Part shown: positions 41,007 to 51,078 of the stretch, one piece after another
Position numbering within the stretch: position 1 is the first letter of the stretch
How the letters are laid out: each line of letters starts with the position of its first letter
Source: Pseudoduganella sp.
GTDB taxonomy: Bacteria; Pseudomonadota; Gammaproteobacteria; Burkholderiales; Burkholderiaceae_D
Assembly (NCBI GenBank): GCA_021323265.1
Contig: JAJTCO010000014.1
Location: 1 to 56,003 of the forward strand
DNA length: 56,003 nt
Direction of reading: 5' to 3'
Position numbers and translations under genes: made by a program
Notes under the pieces: generated by a model
Database searches by the model: none
Told to the model about the DNA's origin: nothing
What the model saw: the letters and a program-made list of their open reading frames with translations, nothing else

Positions 41007-42896
41007 TTGTCCGTCATCTCACAACAGGAAAGTGCCGGCGCCATGCCGGATGGCTTGGTCGTCAGGCCCGATGGGGTCTTTCTCGACCTGCGCCGGCTTG
41101 CGCCTGAGCTGACGGGGGCGGTCGACGCCCTGTTCCGCAGCGGCTACATCGTGCGCGGCCTCGATTATCCGGTGCTGGCGCGCGCCCTGTACGGCGTGGG
41201 GCCGGAACTGGCGCCCAATGCCGAACTGCTGGTGCGGATAGGCGAGCGCGTGGAATCGTTCGCGCCGCCGCGCCGCGCGCTGTACCGCAACGTCAAGATC
41301 CGCGACGGCGAAGCCGAATACTTCTTTGAACCGATCTACCTGCCGCCCGAGGAGCAGGAGGACGGCACGCTGCTGCCGGAGCGCCCGGCCCAGCTCGATT
41401 TCGACGAATTCGTGGCCGACCTGTGGCTGAAGAACGTGCGCTTCGGCATCGACGTGGCAGCCGTGCGCGCCGCGCTGGCCGCGCCCAAGGGCGAGCGGGT
41501 GGCGGCGGCGCGCGACCTGGCGCCGACCCCGGCCCAGGATGCGCGCGTGGTGGAAGTGGCAAGCGAACTGCACCGCAGCGACGCGCCGCGCCAGCGCGCC
41601 GACGGCACGGTGGACTTGACCAGTTTTCAGAACCGCTTCCCGCAGATCAAGCAGGGCATGCGCCTGCTGCAGAAAATACCCGGCAAGCCCGGCGAGCCGG
41701 GACGCACCGTCGGCGGGCAGCTGCTGCCGGCGCTGCAGCCCGCCGACGTCGACTTCCAGCGCCTGGCCGGCGAAGGCACCCTGATCACGCGCGACGCCGA
41801 GGGTGAATTCCTGGTGGCGGCGCGCGAAGGTTTCCTGAACGTGGACCCGAAGAGCGGCCAGGTGGCGCTGAGCGACAAGATCATCAGCCGCGACGGCGTG
41901 TCCGGCCGCACCACCGGCAACCTGGAACTGATGGGCGGCTTCGAGGAATTCGGCGACGTGCAGGAATTGCGCGACGTCAACGGCAGCGACATTACCGTGC
42001 ATGGCGACGTGTTCGGCAACATCCACTCGAGCGGCGGCACCATCATCCTGGGCCGCAATCTGGTGGGCGGCCGGGCGATCAACGTCAAGGGCGACATCCG
42101 CGTGGCCGGGGTGGCATCGGGCGCCGCCATCCAGACCGCCAGCGGCACGGTGACCATTGCCGGCCGCGCCGAAAGCTGCGTGATCAGCGCGCCCAAGGTG
42201 GTGATTGCGGAAGCGTCGAATTGCGAGATCTTTGCCGACGAAGTGCAGATCGAGCTGGCCGTCGGCTGCGCGGTGGCCGGCCGCAACGTCGAGGTGCAAA
42301 GTGCCGGGCCGCGCAAGAGCAGCGAAATGTTCGTCTACGTGGTGGTGCAGGACGTGTCCGGCCACGAGGCCGAGCTGGCGGCCCTGCAGCAGCAGACCGC
42401 CGTGCAGGAAGCGGAAATCGCCGCCTGGCGCAGTGAGCATGACCGCCTGAGCGCCCTGTCCGAGGTGCGCAGCTACCTGACGCTGGCGGAAAAGCTGCGC
42501 AAGGGCGAAATCCAGCTGACGCCGGCCCAGGTGCCGCAGCTGAAGAAGGTCGCGGCGGCGGTGGCGCCGCACATCAAGGCCCTTGGCGAGTTGCTGCAGT
42601 CGATCCGCAAGGCGGAAGACGCCATCGCCGGCGCGCGCACCCGACGCGACGAACTGGAAGCGCTCAAGCGCGACGCGGCGGCGCGCTCCTCGGTGCGCGT
42701 GATGCTGGTCAACGGCGAAGTGCTGGTGCGCATCTTGCCGCTGAGCGAGGCGGTGGCGGCCAATTTCATGGCCCTGCCCAAGGAGTACAAGGCCATGCTG
42801 CGCGGTCCGAGGCTGGACAGCCAGACCATCTTTAGCGGCACGGCGGGAACGGTGTCCTGGCACGGCGCTGCGCCGGTTGAGGCGGCTGTAGGCTAG
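41007..42896 (+). CDS. FapA-like (DUF342) polymer-sensing protein, copy 1
   Basis: 629 aa from the TTG at 41007, six bases after TGGAGGA. The DUF342/FapA plan is an N-terminal domain (about 1-210), a right-handed beta-helix-like centre (about 290-450; TTGNLELMGGFEEFGDVQE, VHGDVFGNIHSSGGTIILG) and a C-terminal helical region with coiled coil (about 455-560). FapA proteins have been tied to flagellar assembly or polar localisation (VVA1/FapA of Vibrio) and to septum-related functions. Followed after seven bases by a full-length paralogue. Promoter likely within 40873-41000, but no clear boxes were found. Confidence 0.85.
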   Translation: MSVISQQESAGAMPDGLVVRPDGVFLDLRRLAPELTGAVDALFRSGYIVRGLDYPVLARALYGVGPELAPNAELLVRIGERVESFAPPRRALYRNVKIRDGEAEYFFEPIYLPPEEQEDGTLLPERPAQLDFDEFVADLWLKNVRFGIDVAAVRAALAAPKGERVAAARDLAPTPAQDARVVEVASELHRSDAPRQRADGTVDLTSFQNRFPQIKQGMRLLQKIPGKPGEPGRTVGGQLLPALQPADVDFQRLAGEGTLITRDAEGEFLVAAREGFLNVDPKSGQVALSDKIISRDGVSGRTTGNLELMGGFEEFGDVQELRDVNGSDITVHGDVFGNIHSSGGTIILGRNLVGGRAINVKGDIRVAGVASGAAIQTASGTVTIAGRAESCVISAPKVVIAEASNCEIFADEVQIELAVGCAVAGRNVEVQSAGPRKSSEMFVYVVVQDVSGHEAELAALQQQTAVQEAEIAAWRSEHDRLSALSEVRSYLTLAEKLRKGEIQLTPAQVPQLKKVAAAVAPHIKALGELLQSIRKAEDAIAGARTRRDELEALKRDAAARSSVRVMLVNGEVLVRILPLSEAVAANFMALPKEYKAMLRGPRLDSQTIFSGTAGTVSWHGAAPVEAAVG

Positions 42897-42903
42897 CCGT
42901 ACA

Positions 42904-44796
42904 ATGGCGCAAGAGAACCTACCGGGAGACAAGGTGCCTGCGGATGCCGTCTCGGCCGCCTTGGCGGCTGGCGAATTGCCGTCGTCGCTGGTGCAGCGCG
43001 CCGATGGCGTCTACTTCCAGGCCGAAGCCACGAGTGCCTTGCGCCAGGGCGCCGTCAACCAGGTCTTCCTGTCCGGCGCCTGTTTCCGCGGCATCGATTA
43101 CGGCGTCTTCATCCGTGCGCTGTACGACGCCGGTCCGGAGCTGCCCGAAGGCATGAAGGACCAGCCGCTGTGGCGCTTTGCCGACGAGATCGCCCCCTTC
43201 CACAGCGCCCGCCGCGAACTCTACAAGTCGGTACGCATCGTCGGCGGCGAAGCCGAATACTATTTTGAACCCGTGTTCGTCGAGCTCGAGGGTCAGCCGC
43301 CCGTGCCGGCCCACCTGGATTTCGGCGAATTCGTGGCCGACATGTGGACCAAGGGCATCCGCTTCGGCATCGACGCGCCGGTGGTGCGCGAAGCCATTGC
43401 CAGCGGCAAGGTGGCGCGCCTGATCGTGGCGCGCAAGCTGCCGGCGGTGCCGGGGCGCGACGCCGCCATCGTGGAAGTATCGGAAAGCATCCACCGCTCC
43501 AATGCGCCGCGCCTGCTGGCCAACGGCCGCTTCGACCTGCACACTTTCCAGAACCGCTTCCCGCAGGTCAAGGCCCAGGTATGCCTGCTGCGCAAGGAGC
43601 CCCCGCTGCCGGGCACGCGCGGCTTCGAACTGTCCGGCATCGTGCTCGAGCCGCCGCCGGCGCGCGACGTGGAACTGGCCAGCGTGGCGGGCGAGGGCAC
43701 GGTGGTGCTGCACGTCGACGGCACCGACTACCTGGTGTCCTCGGTGGAAGGCTTCATCAATGTCGACAGCAAGAGCAAGCGCATCTCCATCGGGCCCAAG
43801 ATCGTCAGCCGCGAAGGCGTCTCGGTGCGCACCACGGGCAACCTGCAGCTGGACGGCGACTACGAGGAATTCGGCGAGGTGCAGGAACAGCGCATGGTCG
43901 AAGGCGGCAACATCACCGTGCATGGCGACGTCTTCGGCAACATCAGCTCGCGCGGCGGCACCATCGCGCTGCGCAAGAACCTGATGGGCGGCAGCGCCAG
44001 CAACGCCGACGGCGCCATCCGCGTGGCCGGCGTCGCTTCGGGCGCGGTGCTGCAGGCGAAGAAGGGCGAAGTGGTGCTGGGCAAGGCGCAGAACTGCGTC
44101 ATCACGGCTACCCGCGTCATCATCAACGAAGCGTACAACTGCGAGATCATGGCCGACGAAGTCCTGATCAAGGTGGCGGCAGGCTGCGCCATCGCGGCGC
44201 GCCGCATCGAGATCGACAGCGCCGGCCCGCGCAAGCAGGCCGAAATGCAGCTGCACGTGATGGTGCCCGACACCGTCAAGTACGACGACAAGCTGGCCGA
44301 ATGCGCAGCGCGCGCACTGCGCCACGAAGAGCAGGCCGCGCGCTGCAAGGCGCAGATGGACACCCTGGTGGCGGAACAGGAAGTGCGCAACTACCTGCAG
44401 CTGGCCGGCAAGGTACGGCGGCAGGAAGTGACGCTGAACCAGGAACAGCTCGTGCTGTTCCAGAAGATGGCGCTGAAGGTCGGCCCCACGCTCAAGCTGG
44501 TGGCGCGGCTGCAGGTGCAGATGAAGGAAGCCCAGGCGGCGCAGCAGAAAGAGCACGAGCTGGGCGAGCACGTCTACCGGCAAAAACTGCTGGTGATCGG
44601 CAGCGCGCGCTGCACGGTCCGCCAGGTGAGCGGCGACATCACGGTGCGCAAGCTGATCTTCAATCCCGATCTGGGGCCGGCCTACCTGTTGTCACCCAAG
44701 GAAGTCAAGGCGCGCCTGCGGGCCGCGCAGGGCAACCAGCAGCCGCTCTTCTCCGGCAGCAGCGGCGAGTTCGACTGGAGCGCCAGCGCCGCCTGA
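42904..44796 (+). CDS. FapA-like (DUF342) polymer-sensing protein, copy 2
   Basis: 630 aa, the same domain order as the preceding gene and clearly paralogous throughout (both share NRFPQ-K, TTGNL, EEFG-VQE and VHGDVFGNI). The ATG at 42904 lacks a ribosome-binding site; a GTG at 42934 follows GGGAGA and would give a product ten residues shorter. I keep 42904 as the longer form. The two proteins probably form a hetero-oligomer or serve related tasks. The gene ends three bases before a long perfect hairpin (44799-44855). Confidence 0.85.
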   Translation: MAQENLPGDKVPADAVSAALAAGELPSSLVQRADGVYFQAEATSALRQGAVNQVFLSGACFRGIDYGVFIRALYDAGPELPEGMKDQPLWRFADEIAPFHSARRELYKSVRIVGGEAEYYFEPVFVELEGQPPVPAHLDFGEFVADMWTKGIRFGIDAPVVREAIASGKVARLIVARKLPAVPGRDAAIVEVSESIHRSNAPRLLANGRFDLHTFQNRFPQVKAQVCLLRKEPPLPGTRGFELSGIVLEPPPARDVELASVAGEGTVVLHVDGTDYLVSSVEGFINVDSKSKRISIGPKIVSREGVSVRTTGNLQLDGDYEEFGEVQEQRMVEGGNITVHGDVFGNISSRGGTIALRKNLMGGSASNADGAIRVAGVASGAVLQAKKGEVVLGKAQNCVITATRVIINEAYNCEIMADEVLIKVAAGCAIAARRIEIDSAGPRKQAEMQLHVMVPDTVKYDDKLAECAARALRHEEQAARCKAQMDTLVAEQEVRNYLQLAGKVRRQEVTLNQEQLVLFQKMALKVGPTLKLVARLQVQMKEAQAAQQKEHELGEHVYRQKLLVIGSARCTVRQVSGDITVRKLIFNPDLGPAYLLSPKEVKARLRAAQGNQQPLFSGSSGEFDWSASAA

Positions 44797-44798
44797 AA

Positions 44799-44855
44799 TT
44801 CGGGGTCAGCTCTGTCAATCGGACATTTTGTCCGATTGACAGAGCTGACCCCGAA
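44799..44855. terminator. Perfect 27-base inverted repeat (bidirectional hairpin)
   Basis: Arms 44799-44825 and 44829-44855 are perfectly complementary over 27 bases, with a three-base TTT loop. It lies between the convergent ends of the second FapA gene (44796) and the HDOD gene (44866), ideal for stopping transcription from both sides. It contains GGGGTCAGC and GGACA words shared with the palindrome at 13338, so it is probably a member of a dispersed repeat family rather than a classic terminator with a U-tract. Confidence 0.85.
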
Positions 44856-44865
44856 CTTACCGAAC

Positions 44866-45888
44866 CTAGCCCAGCGCGGCGTAGCAGGGCATGGCGCCCA
44901 GCGGCAGGCCGTGGAACAGGTTGTTTTCCGAGTCGTTCAGCACGCCATTGGCCGCCAGCAGGCGGATCTTGGCCAGGTAATCGCCCAGTGCCAGCACGCG
45001 CGCCATCGGCGACAGGGCGCCGCCCTTGCGCACGTCTTCCTGTTCGCGGATCGCCTGCGTGATGGCGGGCGGGAAGCGCCAGGCTTCGGCAATGCCGGCG
45101 GAAATGGCGCGCGCTTCGCGCGCCAGCCGGGCGCGGAACATGGACGAGCCCAGCGCACCCGGTTCGTTGGCGGCGCCGTCCATCACGCGCAGGGCCGTCA
45201 GCAGCCCGGCATTGAGCACCAGCCCGGCCAGGAAGGCTGCGAACGGGTCGACACCGAACTCCGGCGCCAGCATGCGGCAGGCAATGGCGCTCTTCTCCGA
45301 TTGCTCCCAGATGCGCGGCGCCATCTGCTTGGTGTAGTGGCCCGAGTTGAGGTCGATGATGGGGCGGAAGGCGACAGTGGTGATCAGCTGGCGCAGGCCT
45401 TCCTGGCCGATCACGATCACGGCGTGCTCGACGCTGTTGATGGTGGTGGCTTCGCCGCTGTTCTGGATGGCGGCATTGGCCAGGCGCAGCACCGCGCCCA
45501 CCAGCACCAGGTCGTTGGAGAGCTTGCGCGCGATGTCGGCGCCGGCGAAGCTTTCGCTGCGCAGGCTTTGCAGCAGTTGGGGAATCACGCCCGGCATGCG
45601 GCGCAGCATGTCGGCGGCGTTGTGGCCCGACTGGGCGGCCAGGATCAGTTCATGCAGCACGCGCCCTTCGGGCATGGTGATGTCGAGCGAGTCGCCTTCG
45701 GGCAGGCCAAACAGCCAGCGCTGGAAGGCGGAATTGACCAGGTCCTTCTGCTCGAAGTCGGGCCCGCCCTCGAGGGCGGGCGACAGGATGGGGGCGGGCG
45801 CCGGCACGGGAGGCGGCGCTGCCGGCGCCGGGGCCGGCTGGGGGATGCTGTCAGGTTTGGCAAGCAACCGCTTCAGCCACTGGTACAT
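44866..45888 (-). CDS. HDOD domain protein with Pro/Ala-rich N-terminal linker
   Basis: 340 aa from the ATG at 45888 (a TTG at 45906 is possible). A Pro/Ala-rich stretch (about 15-35) is followed by an HDOD domain (about 85-270; DMLRRMPGVIPQLLQSLRS, AVLRLANAAIQ, VEHAVIVIGQEGLRQLI). HDOD domains serve as adaptors in chemotaxis, c-di-GMP and stress circuits. Convergent with the FapA genes and divergent from the CheW gene 128 bases away, so it may be part of the same signalling neighbourhood, but no direct link is visible. Confidence 0.85.
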   Translation of the reverse strand: MYQWLKRLLAKPDSIPQPAPAPAAPPPVPAPAPILSPALEGGPDFEQKDLVNSAFQRWLFGLPEGDSLDITMPEGRVLHELILAAQSGHNAADMLRRMPGVIPQLLQSLRSESFAGADIARKLSNDLVLVGAVLRLANAAIQNSGEATTINSVEHAVIVIGQEGLRQLITTVAFRPIIDLNSGHYTKQMAPRIWEQSEKSAIACRMLAPEFGVDPFAAFLAGLVLNAGLLTALRVMDGAANEPGALGSSMFRARLAREARAISAGIAEAWRFPPAITQAIREQEDVRKGGALSPMARVLALGDYLAKIRLLAANGVLNDSENNLFHGLPLGAMPCYAALG

Positions 45889-46016
45889 GGGTGATTTCCC
45901 CGGCAATTGTCATGAAAGCATTGTAGCCCACGCGGCAATCTTTGAGGATGGTCAAACTGCTTGCTGTTGCGTAACGGTACGATGGCAAAGCGTATCAGCG
46001 GAATCAGAGGAGCATT

Positions 46017-46487
46017 ATGGAAGCCGACCTGCGACAGTACCTGACCTTCCGCCTGGGCGGCCTGGAGTATGCGCTCGACTATCGCCGCGTGCAGGAGCTG
46101 CGTCCATTGAGCGCGCTCGAGCGCGTGGCCTCGGGCGGTGAAATCGTGGCGGGCGTGGCGCTGTCGCGCGGCGTGATCATGCCGATCGTGGACATGCGCG
46201 TGGCGTTCGGCCCCCGTCCGCCGGCGCACGATCCGCGCACGGACGTGATCATCCTGCGCTTGTCGACTTGCGTGATGGGCATGGTGACCGACGGCGTGAC
46301 CGACCTGGTGACGCTGCCTGCGTCGTCCATCCACCCCCTGCCGCACGTGGGCGAGGAGGTGGATTACCTGCTGGGCATGGGGCGGATCGGGGAGCGCCGC
46401 CTGATCATGCTCGACATCGACCGCCTGATGGCGGTGCGCGGCGCCATGCGTCCGTATCAGGCGGCCAGCGCTTCCAGCTGCTCCTGA
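46017..46487 (+). CDS. CheW domain protein
   Basis: 156 aa, a single CheW domain covering most of the protein (YLTFRLGGLEYALDYRRVQEL at the start, RGVIMPIVDMRVAFG in the middle, VTDLVTLPASSI and LLGMGRIGERRLIMLDIDRL near the end). CheW couples chemoreceptors to CheA. No CheA or receptor gene is in the window, so it works with a distant array. An AGAGGAGC ribosome-binding site precedes the ATG. Its 3' end overlaps the convergent ABC-F gene by 31 bases. Confidence 0.92.
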   Translation: MEADLRQYLTFRLGGLEYALDYRRVQELRPLSALERVASGGEIVAGVALSRGVIMPIVDMRVAFGPRPPAHDPRTDVIILRLSTCVMGMVTDGVTDLVTLPASSIHPLPHVGEEVDYLLGMGRIGERRLIMLDIDRLMAVRGAMRPYQAASASSCS

Positions 46488-48421
46488 AGCTCCAGCCATT
46501 CGCCTTCCAGCTGTTCGAGTTCCTTGCTGCATTCGACCTGGTCGGCCAGCAGGGTTTTCAGCCTGGGCTTGTTCTCGGCTTCATAGATGGCAGGATCGGC
46601 CAGGGCGGCGTCGATGGCGGCTTTCTGTTCGCTGCGCTGGGCCATGGCCGCTTCCACCTTCTTCAGGCGGTTTTCCAGCGGCTTGCGCTGGACCGACAGG
46701 CGCTGGCGCTGCTCGGCCTCCTGGCGTTTCTGCTCCTTGCGGTCGGCGGCCGAGAGCGGCGCGGCCTCTTCGCAGGCGCTGTTGGTGTCGACCGGGCCGC
46801 TGCCGGCGGCCGGCGCCGGCTTGGCCAGCTTGGTCTGCAGCAGCCAGTCCTTGTACTCATCGAGGTCGCCGTCGAATTCGCGCAGGCGGCCCGCCTCGAC
46901 GATGATGAACTGCTCCGTGGTGGCGCGCAGCAGGTGGCGGTCGTGGGACACGACCACCAGGGTGCCTTCGAACTGCGCCAGCGCGTCGGTCAGCGCTTCG
47001 CGCGTTTCCAGGTCCAGGTGGTTGGTCGGTTCGTCCAGCAGCAGCAGGTTGGGGCGCTGCCATACGATCAGGGCCAGTGCCAGGCGCGCCTTCTCGCCGC
47101 CGGAGAAAGGCGCGATCTTGCTGGTCACCATGTCGCCCGGGAAGTTGAAGCTGCCCAGGAAGTTGCGCAGCTCCTGCTCGCGCACGGTGGGCGCCATCTT
47201 CTGCAGGTGCCACAGCGGCGATTCGTCGTGGCGCAGCATCTCGACCTGGTGCTGGGCGAAATAGCCGATCACCAGGCCCTTGCCGGTGGTGGCCTTGCCC
47301 GCCAGCGGCTCCAGTTCGCCGGCGATGGTCTTGATCAGGGTCGACTTGCCGGCGCCGTTCACGCCCAGCAGGCCGATGCGCTGGCCCTGCACCAGGGAGA
47401 AGGTCACGCCGCGCACGATGGTCTTGTCGCCGCCGTCGGTGTGGTAGCCGGCATTCACGTCTTCCATCACCAGCAGCGGGTTGGGGGCGCTGACCGGATC
47501 GCGGAATTCGAAGCTGAACTCGGCGGCCGCGCGCAGCGGCGCCAGCTCTTCCATCTTGGCCAGCTGCTTCATGCGGCTCTGGGCCTGGCGCGCCTTGGTG
47601 GCCTTGGCCTTGAAGCGGTCGATGAACGATTGCAGGTGGGCGCGTGCGCGCTGCTGCTTCTCGATGGCCGACGCCTGCAGCACCAGGTGCGCGGCGCGCT
47701 GGCGTTCGAACGAGGAGTAGTTGCCCGAGTAGCGCTTGAGCTTGCGCTCGTCGATGTGCACGATCACGTTGACGATCTCGTCGAGGAAATCGCGGTCGTG
47801 GGAAATGATGATCAGGGTGCCGGGGTAGCGTTTCAGCCAGTCTTCCAGCCAGATGATCGCGTCCAGGTCCAGGTGGTTGGTCGGTTCGTCCAGCAGCAGC
47901 AGGTCCGAGGGGCACATCAGCGCCTGCGCCAGGTTCAGGCGCATGCGCCAGCCGCCGGAGAAGCTGGCCACGGGCTGCTGCATCTGGTCCAGCGAGAAGC
48001 CCAGGCCCAGCAGCAGCTGTTCGGCGCGCGACTGCACGGTGTAGGCGTCGGCGTCGGCCAGGGCGGTGTGCACGTGGGCGATGTCGATGCCGTGCTCGGC
48101 GTGGTCGGGCAGGGCTTCCAGGCGCGCCAGTTCGGCTTGCAGGCCGCGCAGGTGGGCGTCGCCGTCAATGGCGTAGTCGATGGCGGTGCGCGGCAGGGCA
48201 GGGGTTTCCTGCGCCACGTAGGCCATGCGCCAGCTTTTCGGGAAGTCGATGTCGCCCAGGTCCGGGTGCAGCTCGTTGCGCAGCATGGCGAACAGGCTGG
48301 ATTTGCCGGCGCCATTGGCGCCGATCAGGCCGATCTTGTCGCCCGGGTTCAGGGTCAGGTCGGCGTTTTCCAGCAGCGGCTTGAGGCCGCGCATCAGGCT
48401 GACGTTGGTGAGGCGGATCAT
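46457..48421 (-). CDS. ABC-F family ATPase, YheS type
   Basis: 654 aa. Two ABC modules with Walker A GANGAGKSS (about 34-42) and GVNGAGKST (about 345-353), signature motifs FSGGWRMRL and FSGGEKARL, and Walker B LLLLDEPTNHLDL twice. The linker between modules is rich in charged and coiled-coil residues, and a C-terminal coiled coil (about 540-650) matches the YheS subgroup. ABC-F proteins act on ribosomes to help resolve stalled or difficult translation; no membrane domain is present. Start ATG at 48421. Palindromic repeat directly upstream. Confidence 0.92.
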   Translation of the reverse strand: MIRLTNVSLMRGLKPLLENADLTLNPGDKIGLIGANGAGKSSLFAMLRNELHPDLGDIDFPKSWRMAYVAQETPALPRTAIDYAIDGDAHLRGLQAELARLEALPDHAEHGIDIAHVHTALADADAYTVQSRAEQLLLGLGFSLDQMQQPVASFSGGWRMRLNLAQALMCPSDLLLLDEPTNHLDLDAIIWLEDWLKRYPGTLIIISHDRDFLDEIVNVIVHIDERKLKRYSGNYSSFERQRAAHLVLQASAIEKQQRARAHLQSFIDRFKAKATKARQAQSRMKQLAKMEELAPLRAAAEFSFEFRDPVSAPNPLLVMEDVNAGYHTDGGDKTIVRGVTFSLVQGQRIGLLGVNGAGKSTLIKTIAGELEPLAGKATTGKGLVIGYFAQHQVEMLRHDESPLWHLQKMAPTVREQELRNFLGSFNFPGDMVTSKIAPFSGGEKARLALALIVWQRPNLLLLDEPTNHLDLETREALTDALAQFEGTLVVVSHDRHLLRATTEQFIIVEAGRLREFDGDLDEYKDWLLQTKLAKPAPAAGSGPVDTNSACEEAAPLSAADRKEQKRQEAEQRQRLSVQRKPLENRLKKVEAAMAQRSEQKAAIDAALADPAIYEAENKPRLKTLLADQVECSKELEQLEGEWLELQEQLEALAA

Positions 48422-48441
48422 TGTCTTCGTCGTTTTCGTTT

Positions 48442-48492
48442 AACCCCGGTAAACCAAGGTCAGACCCAAGGGTCTGACCCCGTGCCGGGTTC
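48442..48492. repeat. GGGTCTGACCC palindromic repeat
   Basis: Outer arms AACCCCGGT and CCGGGTT enclose GGTCAGACCC and GGGTCTGACC, forming one long imperfect hairpin between the ABC-F start and the prmB stop, partly covering the latter. It shares its outer and inner words with the repeats at 28437, 54370 and 55611. Placed after prmB, it may terminate its transcript before the ABC-F gene on the same strand. Confidence 0.75.
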
Positions 48493-49381
48493 AGGATTTC
48501 AGTTGGTCTGCGGTGAGCAGGAACACCATGTCGTCGCCCTGGCTGGTGGTCAGCCAGGTCAGACCCAGGTGGCCGAAGGCCGCTTCCGCGAATTCCTTCT
48601 CGTTGCCGATTTCGACGATCAGCAATCCGTCGTCGGTCAGGCGCTCGGCGGCGCCTTCGATGATCTTGCGCACCAGGTCCATGCCGTCGGCGCCGCCGTC
48701 CAGGGCGATCTGCGGCTCGTGCAGGTATTCCTGCGGCAGCTTGCCCATCGACCCCGAGTTCACGTACGGCGGGTTGGTGACGATCAGGTCATATTTGCGG
48801 CCGGCCGGGACGTTGGCGTACAGGTCCGACTGGATCAGGTTGACGCGCTCGTTGAGCTTGTAGGTGTCGACGTTCCTGCGCGCCACTTCCAGCGCGTCGG
48901 CGGAGATGTCGACCGCGTCCACCTGCGCATCCGGGAAGGCGTCTGCCAGCATGATGGCCAGGCAGCCCGAACCCGTGCACAGCTCCAGCACGTTGGTGAT
49001 GTTGTCCGGCTCGTTGACCCACGGCGCGAAGTAATCCGGGATCAGTTCGGCGATGAAGGAACGCGGCACGATGGTGCGTTCGTCCACGTAGAAGTTGTAG
49101 GTGCCCAGCCAGGCTTCGTTGGTGATGTAGGCGGCCGGCACGCGCTCGTTGGCGCGGCGGTCGATCACCGCCAGCACTTCGGCCACTTCTTCCGGCTGCA
49201 GGCGCGCGTCGAGGAAGGGTTCCAGGCGGTCCAGCGGCAGCGACAATGTGTGCAGGGTCAGGTAGGCCGCTTCGTCGTATGCCTCGGCGCTGCCGTGGCC
49301 GAAGAACAGCTTGGCCTTGTTGAAACGGGTGACGGCATGGCGAATCAGGTCGCGCGGGGTCGTGTACAGGGTGGTATCCAT
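48491..49381 (-). CDS. prmB: 50S ribosomal protein L3 glutamine methyltransferase PrmB
   Basis: 296 aa. SAM-binding GCLAIMLA region after LELCTGSG (about 160-172) and the catalytic NPPYV motif (VTNPPYVNSGSMG, about 214-226) typical of Gln-N5 methyltransferases. The N-terminal helical domain (residues 1-110) separates PrmB/PrmC from plain SAM enzymes; the sequence from TPRDLIRHAVTRFNKAKLFFGHG is PrmB-like. It methylates Gln in ribosomal protein L3 and aids 50S assembly. Starts 11 bases after the dapE stop. Confidence 0.93.
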   Translation of the reverse strand: MDTTLYTTPRDLIRHAVTRFNKAKLFFGHGSAEAYDEAAYLTLHTLSLPLDRLEPFLDARLQPEEVAEVLAVIDRRANERVPAAYITNEAWLGTYNFYVDERTIVPRSFIAELIPDYFAPWVNEPDNITNVLELCTGSGCLAIMLADAFPDAQVDAVDISADALEVARRNVDTYKLNERVNLIQSDLYANVPAGRKYDLIVTNPPYVNSGSMGKLPQEYLHEPQIALDGGADGMDLVRKIIEGAAERLTDDGLLIVEIGNEKEFAEAAFGHLGLTWLTTSQGDDMVFLLTADQLKS

Positions 49382-49391
49382 AGTGTTCTTC

Positions 49392-50875
<1,484 letters not shown>

Positions 50876-51012
50876 TCGGTAAATATTGTGTGCGGGGCGG
50901 CCTGGCGGCCGAAGGACGACATTATATCGCGCCGCCCCCGGCCTGGTCGCGGGGCGATGCCGAGCCGGCAATTGTCATTTTGGCCCGGAGTGCACACTGA
51001 CACGCCGCACGA

Positions 51013-51040
51013 TTGACGCACGGCAAGTGTGTCGTAATAC
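51013..51040 (+). promoter_or_regulatory. Predicted sigma-70 promoter of the serralysin-like gene
   Basis: TTGACG (51013-51018) and TAATAC (51035-51040) with a 16-base spacer match sigma-70 boxes well. Transcription would start near 51047, about 30 bases before the ATG at 51079. This supports the ATG at 51079 over the in-frame TTG at 51013, which would lie inside the promoter. Confidence 0.6.
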
Positions 51041-51078
51041 TTGAGTTCCCGTTTTACATTTCCTTCGATATCGACTCC

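Noticed and set aside
50876..50971. Upstream extension of the ArsC-like protein
   Set aside because: Low-complexity, Arg/Pro-rich and outside the conserved fold, which begins MITLYGIPNC.
51013..51078. Earlier TTG start for the serralysin-like gene
   Set aside because: The TTG is part of the predicted -35 box, and the added residues have no family match.
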